NCBI GenBank assembly: GCA_003013855.2
Contig: ML058440.1
Span: 62,001 to 126,000, forward strand
Source of the DNA: Liriodendron chinense
Lineage: Eukaryota > Streptophyta > Magnoliopsida > Magnoliales > Magnoliaceae
Direction: 5' to 3'
Length of the DNA: 64,000 nt
Below are positions 1 to 11,436 of this stretch, in pieces (within the stretch, counting starts at the first letter, position 1; every line of letters begins with the position of its first letter). The notes under the pieces were generated by a model. It was not told the origin of the DNA, did no database searches, and saw only the letters and a program-made list of their open reading frames with translations. The position numbers and the translations under genes were made by a program.

Positions 1-404
1 ATAAAAATAAAAAAATAAAATAAAATAAATAAGTTATAGGAAATTTCAAATGGTGAGCGTGTTAGTTACTAGTATTTTCCTCAATTGCACCATATATCAA
101 ATGATGGGATATCGAAATGATTAATTTTATCATTCACTTTTGAAATCAAACAAAAGAAACAGTAGGTGTGAAATCGTGGAAATTCATACCATTAATTTAT
201 AATAGTAAGTAATGATTATTGAGTTCCCTGCATTTACAAGCTGTAAATTGGAAACAAACATGCCTTAAAACGATCTGAAAAAATAAACGGGCGGCAGGTA
301 TACGACACATATATGACCGTGGGGCCCACAGATTATGTCCAGTAGCCACTGGCAGTATCACTCTCTGAAAGGAATTGATTTCCAGAAGCCATAAGATCCT
401 TGTT
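1..404. other. A/T-rich non-coding
   Basis: 130-270 has ATAGTAAGTAATGATTATTG and CAAACATGCC, similar to 10780-10850, so it is probably a repeat end. No gene seen. Confidence 0.5.
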
Positions 405-708
405 CAGGATTCGGTCCTGCTCAAGTGCACCGTACCACAAAGAGCAGCGGCAATAATGAAACTCACCCATGAGACCTTCTTAGGGCCATACAACCTGTTC
501 AACAGGTCATATAGACATGGGATGAAGGGAAAACACAAATGTTAGATTGATCCGAAACTTTTGTCATTGGGAAGAAGTTTTTAATGATCGGAGTTCAATC
601 CTCACGAATCTGCCTCATTTTTTACTTCATATCCTAAAATGATATGGAAAAATGGAAGCAATGCATAAATAAAACCCGTACATTACGGTGGACCCCATAG
701 AGCCCTGC
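405..708. repeat. FB-A foldback repeat, partial
   Basis: Contains the FB-A core words: TCAAGTGCACCGTACCACA, a ACCTGTTCAACAGG centre, GGGAAAACACAAAT, GAAGTTTTTAATG, ATCTGCCTCATTTTTT and right end TACATTACGGTGGACCCCAT. The left outer arm is missing or replaced by the GTGGGGCCCAC at 319-329. Confidence 0.7.
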
Positions 709-1821
709 CTTGACGGATTATCGTCGGAGCGTCTCCGCTTCCCTCGTCCAGTCTCATTGGTTCAGTCGTCCGGTTTTAATTTCTAGTTATACTCTGGTTT
801 TAAGAAAGTGGGGCCATGTTTCTGTCATCCGTACTCATTGGTTCCTCCAAACGCTTCTCAGTTTGCAGCGGACAACGGATGCTAAAGAAGAGAAATGCTG
901 ATAAGAGATTTAGTGGCCAGGATTCTCTGATTTGGATGATTGGTGGGAGTTCGTACACGGTGGTTTCTGCTATGTGAATACTCTAGATCTCTCGATTTCT
1001 TGGACGTTGGAAGCTCTTGTAGAAATTCAAAACCCGAGTATTAGTATGAAGAGATGAATATCCTCGCGTCAGGTTCGTTGTGGGACTAAACGCCAGTGCT
1101 GGTGACCTAATTATGCGTTTTGGACACGCAAAGAATGGTCATCTCAGTCTGGACCGCTCACTCTCCGGGCGTTGGATGTCGATCCATGCGCACGTTATTT
1201 TGAACCGTTAATTACTAGGCCATGGACCAGACCCAGCCATATCGATCCATCACACGTGTATGTGGGATAATCCGCAGGGTATCGACTGCGTGGGCTCACT
1301 GCCATATGTGTATAAATCCACTCCGTCCATCTACAAGCCAGTGGAACGGAAATCATTTACCGCTGATGTGATTTTTCCCACTGATTGGATACGGAGGAAT
1401 CCGCAAAGCCGTGTTGTCGCCTCCGTTAGTTTTGAAATTGCTTATTTTTTGGCATGTCTCGTCATCCTGTTGGGCCATATATGATGAATGGATTGGATGA
1501 CAGTTACACACCACAATAGCTTCTCCATTGGAAGGTTTTATTGGGTGGGCGTCCCCTCTCAATGTTCCCTGAGTGTGTCTCGCGAGAGTTTGGGAATTGT
1601 CAATTCACATGGAAGGATCACTTTAGTTTTGGAGTGGCCTGATTTGAGGGCGTACCTTCATCCCAGGAAACCACACCATATGAAGGGATTGGATCGCATG
1701 TAAACACCAAGGTGGCCCCGTACACTAATAGTAGACTTCCCCTTCTCAATAGCTCCATTACGTTGTCGCCCACCTAATTTCCTCATCATCTTGATTTTTG
1801 GGCTCCAAAGTCGGAAGCGGA
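709..1821. other. No gene; scraps of foldback repeat
   Basis: 1258-1345 carries an FB-A-like left arm (GCGTGGGCTCACTGCCATAT, ATCCACTCCGTCCATC). Inverted words GGATAATCCGC (1266) and GAGGAATCCGC (1393) suggest a small foldback of about 140 bp. The remainder shows nothing I recognise. Confidence 0.45.
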
Positions 1822-3367
1822 TTGCGTGGCCATGATGTAAATGTTATATTCACATCGTCCATCCATTTGGCCTGATCGTTTTACGTCATGTGCTAAAAAT
1901 GAGACAGGTCCAAATCTTAAGTGTTCCACACGATCCACACCACATAAAGCAGGAGAGATAGTAATTCTCCCCTATTGAACCTGATACGATGGTGTTTATT
2001 TGTCATCCGAACTGATCATGTGGTCACAAAAACATGGATGAGAATAGAAAACAAATATCGGATCGGTGCAAAACTTTTTTAGCCCCTATAGAAGTTTTCA
2101 ATGGTCGACATTCAATCCCGATTGCTTCGTCCACTCGAACTTCTAATCTGTATAATTTTAGGGTCCAAGTTTTAAAATGATCTACTTAAAGGATAAAAGG
2201 TGTGGAATGACACACACATCATGGTGGGGCCACATGGTAGGGCCACAAAACTTGGGTGATGTCAACACACCACGGAGTATGGTGCTAGGTAGGGCTGGTC
2301 ATGAGCCGAGTCAGCTCGAGAAACTCGATTGACTCGACTCAAAAAAGCTCACCTCGACTCAACTCGACTCAGTAGAACAAGTCAAGCCAAGCTTCATTTA
2401 GGAGCTGGAGTCAAGTTCGAACATTGGGTCACTCAACTCGACTTGACTCGAAACTTGACTCGATTCGAGCTTCACTCGGCTCAAGCTTGACTCGACTCGT
2501 TTTGTATAGATATTTGTTAAAAAAAAAAAAACTAATCTTCTTATTTCTTGGTTCTTTCTCCCCCCTCCCTTCCACATACATTGGGGTCCAAGCTTAGGAC
2601 ATTTAAAACCCTCACATGTTAAGGGAGGTTTCTTAATCCTACTATTTTGTTCAAGTAAGAGCATTTATTGTTGAGCATATCTGATGAATTGAGTAATTTC
2701 AAGTATAAAATATGGTGAGCACAAAGTGGTTGTGTGTTTTACACGCTACACAAACACAGGTGCTACAGTGAGACCACACACCATACATATCTACAAAACA
2801 TGGGCTATAGTAAGACCAAACACCATATGTAGCTATTGATTGCAATTTTACGAGGGAGGTGGTGCATCTGATCATGAATCAGCTGAGCCTCATCATGAAG
2901 ATGGTCCACACAATAATCAGGGCAGTCCATTCATGTGGTAAGCTATGCATGTACGGTGTTAATTATGGTTCAGAAAATATTACCAGTGGTCTGCATTCAA
3001 TGCATAGCGTGACCTAGCCAAAGAAAAAACCAATCAGAGCTAGGTCATTAAAAGAAATACTATTCTCCCCTAATATATGTATGAGTTATTGAACTTAATG
3101 TTGTTGACTTTTAATTTGTATTTTGTAGCAAAAAATATAATAAATTGAGGTGGGAGTAAGCTTGACTCGACTCGAGGTAAGCTCGCCTCGACTCAAACCA
3201 CTAGCTCACCTCAAAAGTTTTAGCAAACAAGGCAAGCTCCAATGGTAAGCTCGAGGGTGAGCTCAAACTTGAAGAGAGCATAGACGATCAAGCCAAGCTT
3301 GGCCCACCTTGACTCGACCGGCTCGATGTACAGCCTTAGCATTGGTAGGTGGCACACCACGCAATCC
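1822..3367. repeat. FB-A foldback repeat split by a hAT-like insertion
   Basis: Left arm starts GCGGATTGCGTGGCCATGAT at 1822; the right arm reads ACACACATCATGGTGGGGCC near 2215 and resumes after the insertion as GGCACACCACGCAATCCG (3351-3368), matching the outer end GATTGCGTGG inverted. Interior core words as in other copies. Confidence 0.75.
2290..3338. mobile_element. Nested non-autonomous hAT-like element, ACTCGACTCG-rich
   Basis: Ends TAGGGCTGGTCATGAGCCGA (left) and reverse complement of TCGGCT..GTACAGCCTTA (right), the TAGGGCTG..CAGCC(C/T)TA pattern of many plant hAT elements. Subterminal DNA on both sides is made of ACTCGACTCGAG / GAGCTCGAC words in inverted orientation. The flanking 8-mers GTGCTAGG and GCATTGGT match poorly, so the target duplication is not proven. 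No transposase. Confidence 0.65.
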
Positions 3368-3973
3368 GTTTACTCCGAAGTCAACATGAGCTGGCAAGTC
3401 CGGTGTATGTGTGGACACATCCCACCAAGTGGTTATGTCATGTTCTTATTAAAGTAGCTGAACTCTATTTATTAATTTTGTTGGAATCCACCCATTTGCA
3501 TTATTGAGGCTCATACGTCAGAAAAAGTTCTACTTCGCCAATAGTTTTCATGTCAATTGCCACGTCTGCCATAGTTCAATTGCTGACCGTGATTGTTTTG
3601 TTTTCCATCTGATAGTGGGGTAATCGAAACAGTTAATACGGTGGGCCACCATCTTAGGGGGTTACTGTTCAGCAATTGAACAATGGCACACATCGCCGTA
3701 GTTGAAATGATGCACAATGGTCCACAGGTGAAATCAGAGAGTTAAATGGCCTGTATTTTTGGACTATGACATTTATACATGATGCCCCATAAGATCAAAC
3801 GGTTCCGATTGACCTACACATCTGCCACGTATGCATCCATCTCCCGCGTGTAAAATCATGATGGAGTAGAGGAATCTTCAACTTGAAACCAGTCACCAGA
3901 TTCCATTAGATTCCATTTCAAATATCTCGGGCTTTTTATTACGGCATCAAGTCCAACCGTTGGGGCGATAAGT
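3368..3973. other. No gene seen
   Basis: Contains scattered CACCATCTTAGGGG and CACATCTGCCACGT words. 3530-3680 has partial inverted pairs (CAATTGCCACGTCTGCC, GTTCAATTGCTG and GTTCAGCAATTGAACAATGG), a likely small foldback. Confidence 0.4.
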
Positions 3974-4262
3974 GCGGTCCAGTAATCTCCAACCTTTCAT
4001 ACGTGTGAAATATCGAACTGGTCCAATACGTTGGGCCCCACATGAGAATCACTTTGTATGAGAGTCTACCATTTCTACTGATTGATGTTGACCATACATG
4101 TATTTTTCTATTTATCAATGGTTACAAATTGCTTTCATGATGTGGCCAACGAATCAGTAGATAGGACATTGTTTTTTTCATGGCTGGCTAATTCTCATGG
4201 TGGGACCAACTTATTAGAAGTGTTGGATTTCACATGTACCTAACACATTGCAAGTTTTTTCC
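3974..4262. repeat. FB-B foldback repeat, about 290 bp
   Basis: ACGTGTGAAAT..TCCAA..GTTGGGCCCCACATGAGAAT at 4001-4051 pairs with ATTCTCATGGTGGGACCAAC ... TTGGATTTCACATGT at 4191-4236. Inner arms CTACTGATTGATGTTGACC and TGGCCAACGAATCAGTAGAT also pair. A palindrome distinct in sequence from FB-A. Confidence 0.65.
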
Positions 4263-4796
4263 TAGAGGGACCATGCAATAGGGTTAATCCAGCTGGACAT
4301 AAATATTCTCTTTGTTTATTTCTCCAATTGCATAGCTTGCCTTCATTTTCAACCGTTGAAGCTTAATACGGAAAAAAGTAAATACAACGAAGGACCACCC
4401 AAAACGGTAGTCCATGAGGCCTCTCTTGATGCATTAGAACCGTTAATCTTGGGTGTCCCACGGCTAATATAGTTCACTTGATTCAGCAACTAATTGAGCC
4501 AAAAAAAAAAACTCGGCTAAATCTAAAAAAATCGCATGGTTCACATTCAACGGAAGGAAGAAGTCCCTTTCATGGATCGGCAGTACCTGTGATCTGTACA
4601 AGTGATGTAACACTGACCATTCACAATGCACCCAGTTAGATGATCGGTTGGTATAACGAAAATGGTCCCCATTAAGAGGACCGTTGATTACAATTTCATG
4701 TAATTCGTAGGCGCACTAAATCGGTCCATTAAACAAAACCAGAAGGTCTAGAACAATACGATTAAATTAAATTTGAATACAGGAGCGCAGATTTTG
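4263..4796. other. No gene seen
   Basis: Low-complexity AAAAAAAAAA at 4501 and some words shared with foldback repeats (GGACCACCCAAAACGG). Nothing named. Confidence 0.4.
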
Positions 4797-5165
4797 TGAG
4801 GCAGGGGTAACAGCTTAGTGGGTGTACCCTCACCTTGGGACTTACCTTGATGTATGTGTTATCCACTCCGTTTATATGTTTTTCCGTTCTTTTTAAGGCA
4901 TGGTCCAAACATAGAGGAAATTCCAAATATCAGGTGAATGAAGGGGAAACACAAATAGCAGCTTAATCATTTGTGGCTCCCATTAAGTTTTTAATAGTGG
5001 TAATTCAGTTCCTATTGTGTGGTCCACTGAGATTTGGATCTGCCTCAAATTTTTGGACCATGCTCGAAAATGAGTTCGTAAAAACGGATGGACAGCTTGG
5101 ATATACAACACATACATCACAGCCGGCCCCATGGTCAGGCCTTACCCAGTGAGCTTTTACCCCCG
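4797..5165. repeat. FB-A foldback repeat
   Basis: Left arm CTTGATGTATGTGTTATCCA, CCGTTTATATG; right arm ACGGATGGACAGCTTGGATA, ACACATACATCACAGCCGGC. The loop keeps GGGGAAACACAAATAGCAGC. Confidence 0.75.
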
Positions 5166-5179
5166 CCTCACCTATTCCC

Positions 5180-5370
5180 GGAATCGGATTGCGTCCTGCC
5201 CCCCGCTGTCTCCATCCACGAACGCGCGCGTCAATGTGATGTATTTATTTATCTACCTTCATCCCTTTTCTCATGTCATTTTAGAGTGTGAGCAAAAATA
5301 TAAGGCAGGTCCAACCCTCAAGTGGACCACACCAAATATTATATGTTAAGCTTAAGTTGAATTAAATGCA
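5180..5370. repeat. FB-A foldback repeat, left half only
   Basis: Starts ATCGGATTGCGTCCTG and reads AATGTGATGTATTTATTTAT, TCATTTTAGAGTGTGAGC, CTCAAGTGGACCACACCA; breaks off after ATATTATATG without the return arm. Confidence 0.65.
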
Positions 5371-5392
5371 CAACCATCAAATGTAAGTTGCA

Positions 5393-5435
5393 CCTTGCCT
5401 CGTTGGTAGACTCTGCGGAGTTTTAACAGGCAGAA
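5393..5435 (+). mobile_element. SINE-like fragment (tRNA-like 5' part)
   Basis: GCCTCGTTGGTAGACTCTGC then GGAGTTTTAACAGG. The TTGGTAGACTC..GGAGTTT..AACA block recurs at 24322-24411 (+) and, on the minus strand, at 58600-58735, 60125-60165 and 62130-62210. Confidence 0.4.
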
Positions 5436-5483
5436 GAAAAAAAGTAAAAAATTGCATTGAAAGCGAGAGTCATTCGTGGGGAA

Positions 5484-6020
5484 AGCGGATTGTGTGGTGT
5501 ACACACACCACCAACTTGGTTGATGTAGCAAGTTATGTGGCAACACTAAGATGTCTGAATTATATCCAATCCGTCTGTTCATTTTGCGAGATTGTTGTAA
5601 GGCTTTGTATAAAAAATGAAATGGATCCAAAGTTCAAGTAGGACCATGTTGCAGAAAGCAGTGGAGAGTGAATGTCTACCATTGAAACCTTCTTGGGGTT
5701 AGAGAAGTTTTGTATCAATCTAGTATTTGTTTCTACCCTTCATCCAAGTCCGTGTAACCTTATGAACAGTTTGGATGAAAAATAAACATCACGGTACCTT
5801 CACTGCCTTTTGTGGTGTGGTCCACTTGAGCTTTGGATACGACTCGTTTTGGGTATCAAGTCATAAAATGATCTCACCAAATGGATGGATGGTGTGGATA
5901 TACTAAATACATCATTGTGGGTCCATATAACCTTAATCCTTTTTAGACTGTGATTGTTTGCCCTGGCCACGTACCCACACCAATAACATGGCTGGTGTAG
6001 GGTATACCAGCCAATCGCTT
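5484..6020. repeat. FB-A foldback repeat, GGTGTA-ended form
   Basis: Outer ends GCGGATTGTGTGGTGTACAC and TGGTGTAGGGTATACCAGCC pair loosely around the common core (CCGTCTGTTCATTTTGCGAG ... AAATGGATGGATGGTGTGGA). The loop reads CCTTCATCCAAGTCCGTGTAACC, TTATGAACAG. Confidence 0.72.
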
Positions 6021-6058
6021 CTCATTTGTCCTTGAGCGTTAGATCTTCCTTGTTTAAG

Positions 6059-6245
6059 GGTTGGACGGCGTAGATGATCAAATACATCACGGTAGGCTCA
6101 CATTGATATGTCCGTTCGTAGCTAGAGTCTAGAGACCGGCGGGGAGGACGCAATCGGCTTTCCTAATCCCCGCACGAAGTTCAGTACGGGAGATGTGGAG
6201 CAATAATAGCCATCACATGGTTAGGCAGAGTAATCTCTCTCCGGA
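6059..6245. other. Foldback scrap and unassigned DNA
   Basis: 6059-6106 is an FB-A right-arm scrap (GGTTGGACGGCGTAGATGAT, AATACATCACGGTAGGCTC). The rest is unassigned. Confidence 0.5.
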
Positions 6246-6775
6246 GAAATCGGATTGCGTACGAGTTGCTCAGTACGCTTTTATCGTACTGTGTACACTC
6301 TTTTGAACCCATATTGAATGTATTTGGTTCATCCAGACCGTTCATATGTTTTTCCATCTCACTTTAGGAGTTGAGCAAAAGCATTGAAGTATGTCCAAAT
6401 CTCAAGTGGACAACACTATAGGAAACAATGGGGATAATGATATCCACCGTTGAAACCTCTCTAGGGCCCACAGTATTTTTTTTTTGTCATCCAACCTGTT
6501 CATATAATCACATCGGCATGGATGAAGTAAAAACACAAATAGAGGTAGCCCACAAGAATTTTTCAAAGGAAAACACTCAATTCACAATCTTTCTTGTGGT
6601 GTGATCCACCTGAGATTTGGATATGCTTCATCTTTTGTCTTAAGCTTTAAAATTATCTGTTAAAACGGATGGAGGGAGTGGATAAAATATATAAATTATG
6701 TTATATCCACAGAGTTTACTCAATATGCTTACTTATCCTTCCCTAAGGAATACAGTTGCGTCCTGCAACGACTTG
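6246..6775. repeat. FB-A foldback repeat
   Basis: Outer ends CGGATTGCGTACGAGTTGCT and GAATACAGTTGCGTCCTGCA. Core words: CTCAAGTGGACAACACTATA, AGATTTGGATATGCTTCATC, AAAACGGATGGAGGGAGTGG. Confidence 0.7.
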
Positions 6776-6776
6776 G

Positions 6777-6945
6777 GCGATAATCTGTCCTTACATAGCT
6801 ATCCCAAAAATAAGGTAACTCCAAAGCTCAAGTGGACGGCACAGCGAGGATTGAACGCCGGCGATAATCTGTCCTCAATAGCTATCCCAAAAATAAGGTG
6901 ACTCCAAAGCTCAAGTGGACGGCACAGCGAGGATTGAACGCCCAC
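6777..6945. repeat. 84-bp tandem duplication
   Basis: GCGATAATCTGTCCT starts at 6777 and 6861; both copies run through GGACGGCACAGCGAGGATTG AACGCC. Only a few bases differ. It copies FB-A core sequence (CCAAAGCTCAAGTGGAC). Confidence 0.88.
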
Positions 6946-7424
6946 GGTTAAAAAAAAAAACTCCCTGGATGAACCACATACATTCTTTCTTTATAGCTTT
7001 TTGGGTTTTAACACATATCATATGATAATTTCTACTCATGTATAATGTGATGTGATTTGTAACAATATTTTTCATTCATTGTGCTTCATGAACTTCTCTC
7101 ATTGATTACTCATATATAGTGTAATATGCTGGCTTAAAGTACCATCTTTACTTTACTGGTGGGGTCAACTTGAATTTTGGATGTCGCTGGTGTCTGAGTT
7201 ATGCCAGAGTAAATGTAACACAAGCATCATGATGGGCCTCATTTAGCTTTCGGGTCAGGTTTGGTTAGGCCAAAACCCTACAATTAAGCATAGGGAATCA
7301 TTATGAGGGCAGAAATTTCAAACTAACTCCTGCCTTTTCCCTCCATAAATTGGGTGATTCCGGAGAAAATTCCGCATAATCTTCATCATCGCACGTGTAA
7401 TGCATATGCCTTAAATTCACATTC
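6946..7424. other. Mostly unassigned; FB-A right-arm scrap
   Basis: 7140-7245 reads GGTGGGGTCAACTTGAATTT, TTGGATGTCGC and ACACAAGCATCATGATGGGC, a decayed FB-A right arm. No gene. Confidence 0.45.
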
Positions 7425-7845
7425 TAGGGCACGATCCCAAAAATGAAGCTGGCTCAAATCTTAGGTGGACCACACCACAGGCAACAGTTGTGATTGAATC
7501 CACACCATTAAAAACTTCAAAGATTCCACCGGAATTTTTATTTGCCATCCAACCTGTTGATAATGTCACAAACGCTTAGATGAAGAGAGCATTTGAATAT
7601 CATCATGATCCAAAGCTTTTGTGGCCCACGGGAATGTTTTAATGATCAATCACCACTGTTTCCTGTACTATGGTCTATGTGGGATTTGAAACTGCATCGT
7701 GTTTTTAATCATGCTCTAAAATGAGCTTTCAATATGGATGGACCGCATGGATTTAGTCACATACATCACAGTGGCCCCACAGTCAGGATCCACAGGGTCC
7801 ACCCACTTCAGTGGATCCGGAGTCTCACCCAATCCGCTACCAGAA
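7425..7845. repeat. FB-A foldback repeat
   Basis: Core CTTAGGTGGACCACACCACA ... CACATACATCACAGTGGCCC; loop GCCATCCAACCTGTTGATAA. Right outer end GTCTCACCCAATCCGC belongs to the GATTRGGTGAGAC-ended subtype. Confidence 0.75.
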
Positions 7846-7911
7846 TTCCGCACAAACGCTGGAAAATCTCAACCCGCAGGCATTTCGTGGAAATTGGTAC
7901 AATAGGCAAGA

Positions 7912-8395
7912 GCGCGGTTTCAGTGGCTCCCTGAACGTGGGTTCCACCGTGATGTATGTTCCTTCTATACAGGCCACCCATCTGTTTTCAAAACTCATTG
8001 TACTCAATATAGCCAAAAATAAGTAGATACAACTCTCATGTGGACCATAATACAGGAAACTAGTGGTAATTGACAATTTAAAACTTCTCATGTGACACGA
8101 AAGCTTTGTATCAATCTGATATTTGTGTGATCACTTCATCCAGGTCTTTGTGAACTTATTAACAAGTTGGATGGAAATTAAACATTTTGGTGGCCCCATG
8201 AAGTTTTTAATGGTGAGGATTCAATCAAGACTGTTTCTTGCGGCACGGTCTCCTAAGATTTGGATATGCTTCATTTTTGGGTCCATGTCCTGAAATGAGA
8301 TTTCAAAATGGATGGATGGTGTGGATGTTAGGAATATACATCACAGTGAGCCCCACAGGATCCACCGACTCCACCCAAACCTCGCCCAATAGGCA
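7912..8395. repeat. FB-A foldback repeat, near full length
   Basis: GGTTCCACCGTGATGTATGT and AATATACATCACAGTGAGCC pair at the two ends; CATGTGGACCATAATACAGG and CACGGTCTCCTAAGATTTGG pair inside; loop CAGGTCTTTGTGAACTTATT AACAAGTTGG. The open frames at 7811-8091 fall inside the left arm and are not genes. Confidence 0.78.
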
Positions 8396-8439
8396 AGCAC
8401 CGGTCGACTTGGTCACCTTGCATCCGTACAGCAGACGAT

Positions 8440-8811
8440 GATTGCGTCCGACCAGAACGACCCACTATGATGTATCAGTTTATCCAAGCCGTCCATCCCT
8501 CTTATAAGATCATGTTATGGTATGAACCCAACAATAAGCCAGATCAAACGCTATAGTCGACCAAACCAAATAGTAAACCTGGTTGCATTAAATGCGCATT
8601 CAATGCACGGAGCCAAATTTCAAGTTGCATTAAATGCAAGAGTCGTATCTAGTGTGGTCCATAGAACTGTTGGATCTTCCTCAATTTTAGGCCATCCCTT
8701 AGCATGATCTCAGAAAATGAGTGGACGTCGTGGATAAACCGATACATCAGGGTGGGCCCTCGAACAGATCTGGTCGGACGCTTAAAGGTCCGACCAGGGT
8801 CGGACGCAATC
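8440..8811. repeat. Foldback element with exact 14-bp terminal inverted repeats
   Basis: GATTGCGTCCGACC (8440-8453) and GGTCGGACGCAATC (8798-8811) are exact inverted copies. Inner arms: ATGATGTATC..GTTTATCCAA and TGGATAAACCGATACATCAG; GTTGCATTAAATGC appears at 8581 and again at 8624. 372 bp, FB-A subtype with a short loop. No duplicated flanks seen. Confidence 0.8.
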
Positions 8812-9035
8812 CGCGTCCCCGTACAGCGGTCTTTCCACGTGGGAAGTAATTGTCAAAATGCTTTTTACCTTCCTCTGTAAATTCACTAGTTCAAAATGGT
8901 TGGATGAAGCCGTGTAACTCGTGGTTACAGGCGTGCAATGCGAACGCGAGATTCAAGCCGCTAATTAGTACCTCACACGTGTAACATGTACGAGACATCT
9001 GAGGCGCTCGTCGGGTAACTACTGTAGATGTGGGA
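8812..9035. other. Unassigned
   Basis: No gene or repeat family recognised. Confidence 0.3.
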
Positions 9036-9505
9036 GCAGATTAGGTGAGACCGCGGATCAACCGAGGTACTGTCTGTGGGGCCCACTGTAATGTACGTGA
9101 CTATATCGACGCTTTTAGGGCATGATTAAAAAAATAAGGACTTCCAAATCCCAGATGGACTAGAGTATAGGAAACAGTAGTGATTGACCATTAAAAACTT
9201 CTAGTGGGCTACAAAAGCTTTGGATCAAGATGATATTTGTGTGGTCTCTTCGTCTAGATGTTTGTGACCTTATCATCAGGTTGGATGACAAATAAACATT
9301 CCGGTAGAATCCATGAATTCAATCAAAACTGTGTTGCTGTCGTGTGGTCCACCTAAGATTTGAGTCAGCTTCATTTTTGGTGCCATGCCCTAAAATGAGC
9401 TTTCAAAATGGTTGGACGGTGTGGATTTAAGGCACATAAAACACTGTAAGCCCCACGGTCAGGGTCTCGCCCACCTCGGTGGATCCTGGCTCTCACCTAA
9501 TCCGT
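9036..9505. repeat. FB-A foldback repeat, GATTAGGTGAGA-ended
   Basis: GATTAGGTGAGA (9039-9050) and TCTCACCTAATC (9491-9502) are exact inverted ends. Core GTGGGGCCCACTGTAATGTA, ACATAAAACACTGTAAGCCC. Confidence 0.8.
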
Positions 9506-9737
9506 TCCCTGTAAATGTTAGGTCTTAGATGCTCGTGCATTTATATCCTTGATGGTCGTAGCCGCCTGGGATCCCCGGAGGAAAGGTTCGCTTTTGCAAT
9601 GTGCACTCATGCGAGTACTACATAATATCTGAAGTAGTGGTGACTGGTGATCCATAAGTCACCCTGACTGTAAAAATCCTATCCATCCAATTTTGGCATC
9701 AATGATTATTTACTGAAGTAGTTGGTTATCCAAGAGA

Positions 9738-10283
9738 GCGGATTAAGTGAGACCCCGGCCTCACCAAGACTGTGCCGCCCCTGCCGTGGAGTTACCGTCG
9801 GCCCACCTTGATATATTTTTTCATGTATCCATTCTATTCATCCGTTTTTACCTATCATTTTAGGGTATTATGCAAAAAATAATCAAATCCAATTATAAGG
9901 TGTACCATACCATAAGAAACAGTGGTGGCCATTGACCGTGCTACCAGTTAAAAACTTCTTAGAGCACATTTTAATGTTTTTGTAATATTTATTTACCATC
10001 CAATCTGTTGATAAGGTCACATAACCCTGGATGAAGGAAAAAAACAAATATCATCTTGATCCAAAACTTTCGCAGGCCCATTAATGGTCAGTTACCACTG
10101 TTTATTATGGTATGGCCCACCTAATAATTGGATATTCTTTGTATTTTTTGTAGAAAATCCTAAAATGATATGTAAAAACGTATGGACGGCGTGGATACAT
10201 AATACATACGTCAAGGTCGGCCCCACGGTAACCCCACGGTAGGGGCCGCATCTTGCGTGAGGCCGGAGTCTCACCTAATCCGA
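9738..10283. repeat. FB-A foldback repeat, GATTAAGTGAGAC-ended
   Basis: Outer ends GCGGATTAAGTGAGAC and GTCTCACCTAATCCG. GTTACCGTCGGCCCACCTTG pairs with CAAGGTCGGCCCCACGGTAA. Loop CCATCCAATCTGTTGATAAG GTCAC. The minus-strand open frames at 10092-10296 lie in the right arm. Confidence 0.8.
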
Positions 10284-10904
10284 TCTCGTTATCCAAACTA
10301 CATGGCTATATCGGATGGCTAAGATCTTCTGATCAGTTCGATTTTTAATGAACCGTGACGTGTGCGGTAGAATAGTCACCACCAGTTAACAAATATTGAA
10401 AACACATTCTATGGGAGAAATATAAAACAGCATGTACTTTCTTTTTATTTCTGGCAGGAGTGTTGCAATGCAGAGGTGAGGACGCTCCGGTTTGCCTCTT
10501 CAAAGTTCATGCCAAGAAGTCCGTGGGAGAAAAAAATGCTTTGATATTCTGGTAGAGTGTGATGGATGATAAGCTGGTAATTAGAAATTACTCAGAAATT
10601 GCGTACGTGGTATGCAAGTAATTGAAAGTAAACGGACCAAGTTATTCTTATCTTGCAATGTATTATATTAGTGGACATTCGCAATACCCAACAATCTTAT
10701 TTCAAAGAAACATGTGTCCATGATCTAATGGTTATGATTGTCTAACAAATCTGATTTTCATATTGTAGCTTAGGACCTGTTTGTTTTGCATTTAGACCGT
10801 ATAAATACAAGTAAATAAGTAATGATTATTTACAATCTAATTCCTAGCACATTTTTTAAAGTTGATAATAGTAGTTTATTTTTGTTCACTAAAATAGAGG
10901 AGGA
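10284..10904. other. Unassigned A/T-rich DNA
   Basis: 10770-10850 (TTTGTTTTGCATTTAGACCG, AAGTAATGATTATTTACAAT) resembles 150-210 and may be a MITE end paired with TAATTACAGGCCGTTGGG near 11385. No gene. Confidence 0.4.
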
Positions 10905-11205
10905 TGTGAATTTCATTGGGCCGCTATGGTAAATGTGGCTTATCCATGTTGTTCATCTATTATGCGATGTGATTTTATGGTATGAACTCAAAATTGAGGC
11001 AAATCCAAAGCTCAGGTAAACCATGCCACATGAAATAACAGGTTGAATGCCTATCATTAAAAACTTTTATAACCACAATTTCCTATGATGTGGGCCACTG
11101 GAGATTTGGATCTGCCTCATTTTTTGGGCTCATACCCTAAAATGTTATGGTAAAATGGATGGATGGTGTAGATAAGTCACAAATATCATAATAAAGTCCA
11201 TAAAT
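10905..11205. repeat. FB-A foldback repeat, short-loop form
   Basis: AAAGCTCAGGTAAACCATGC and ATGTGGGCCACTGGAGATTT pair across a short loop; outer arms TTATCCATGTTGTTCATC and GGATGGATGGTGTAGATAAG. Confidence 0.68.
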
Positions 11206-11436
11206 GTAAGTCAATTATTTTCAAACATTTTTCACGAGAGAATACTGGTACAATCAAACATGATAAATGGTAATAATTACCTACTTGCATAAAAGGAAGA
11301 AAGCAACTAACGTAAAAACCAACATCTTACCTATGCCTTTACAAATTGTGATTAATCAATGCTTGAATTGAATCAAATTACAAATAATTACAGGCCGTTG
11401 GGTTTGCCAATTAGCTAAATGGCTATAACGGGTAAT

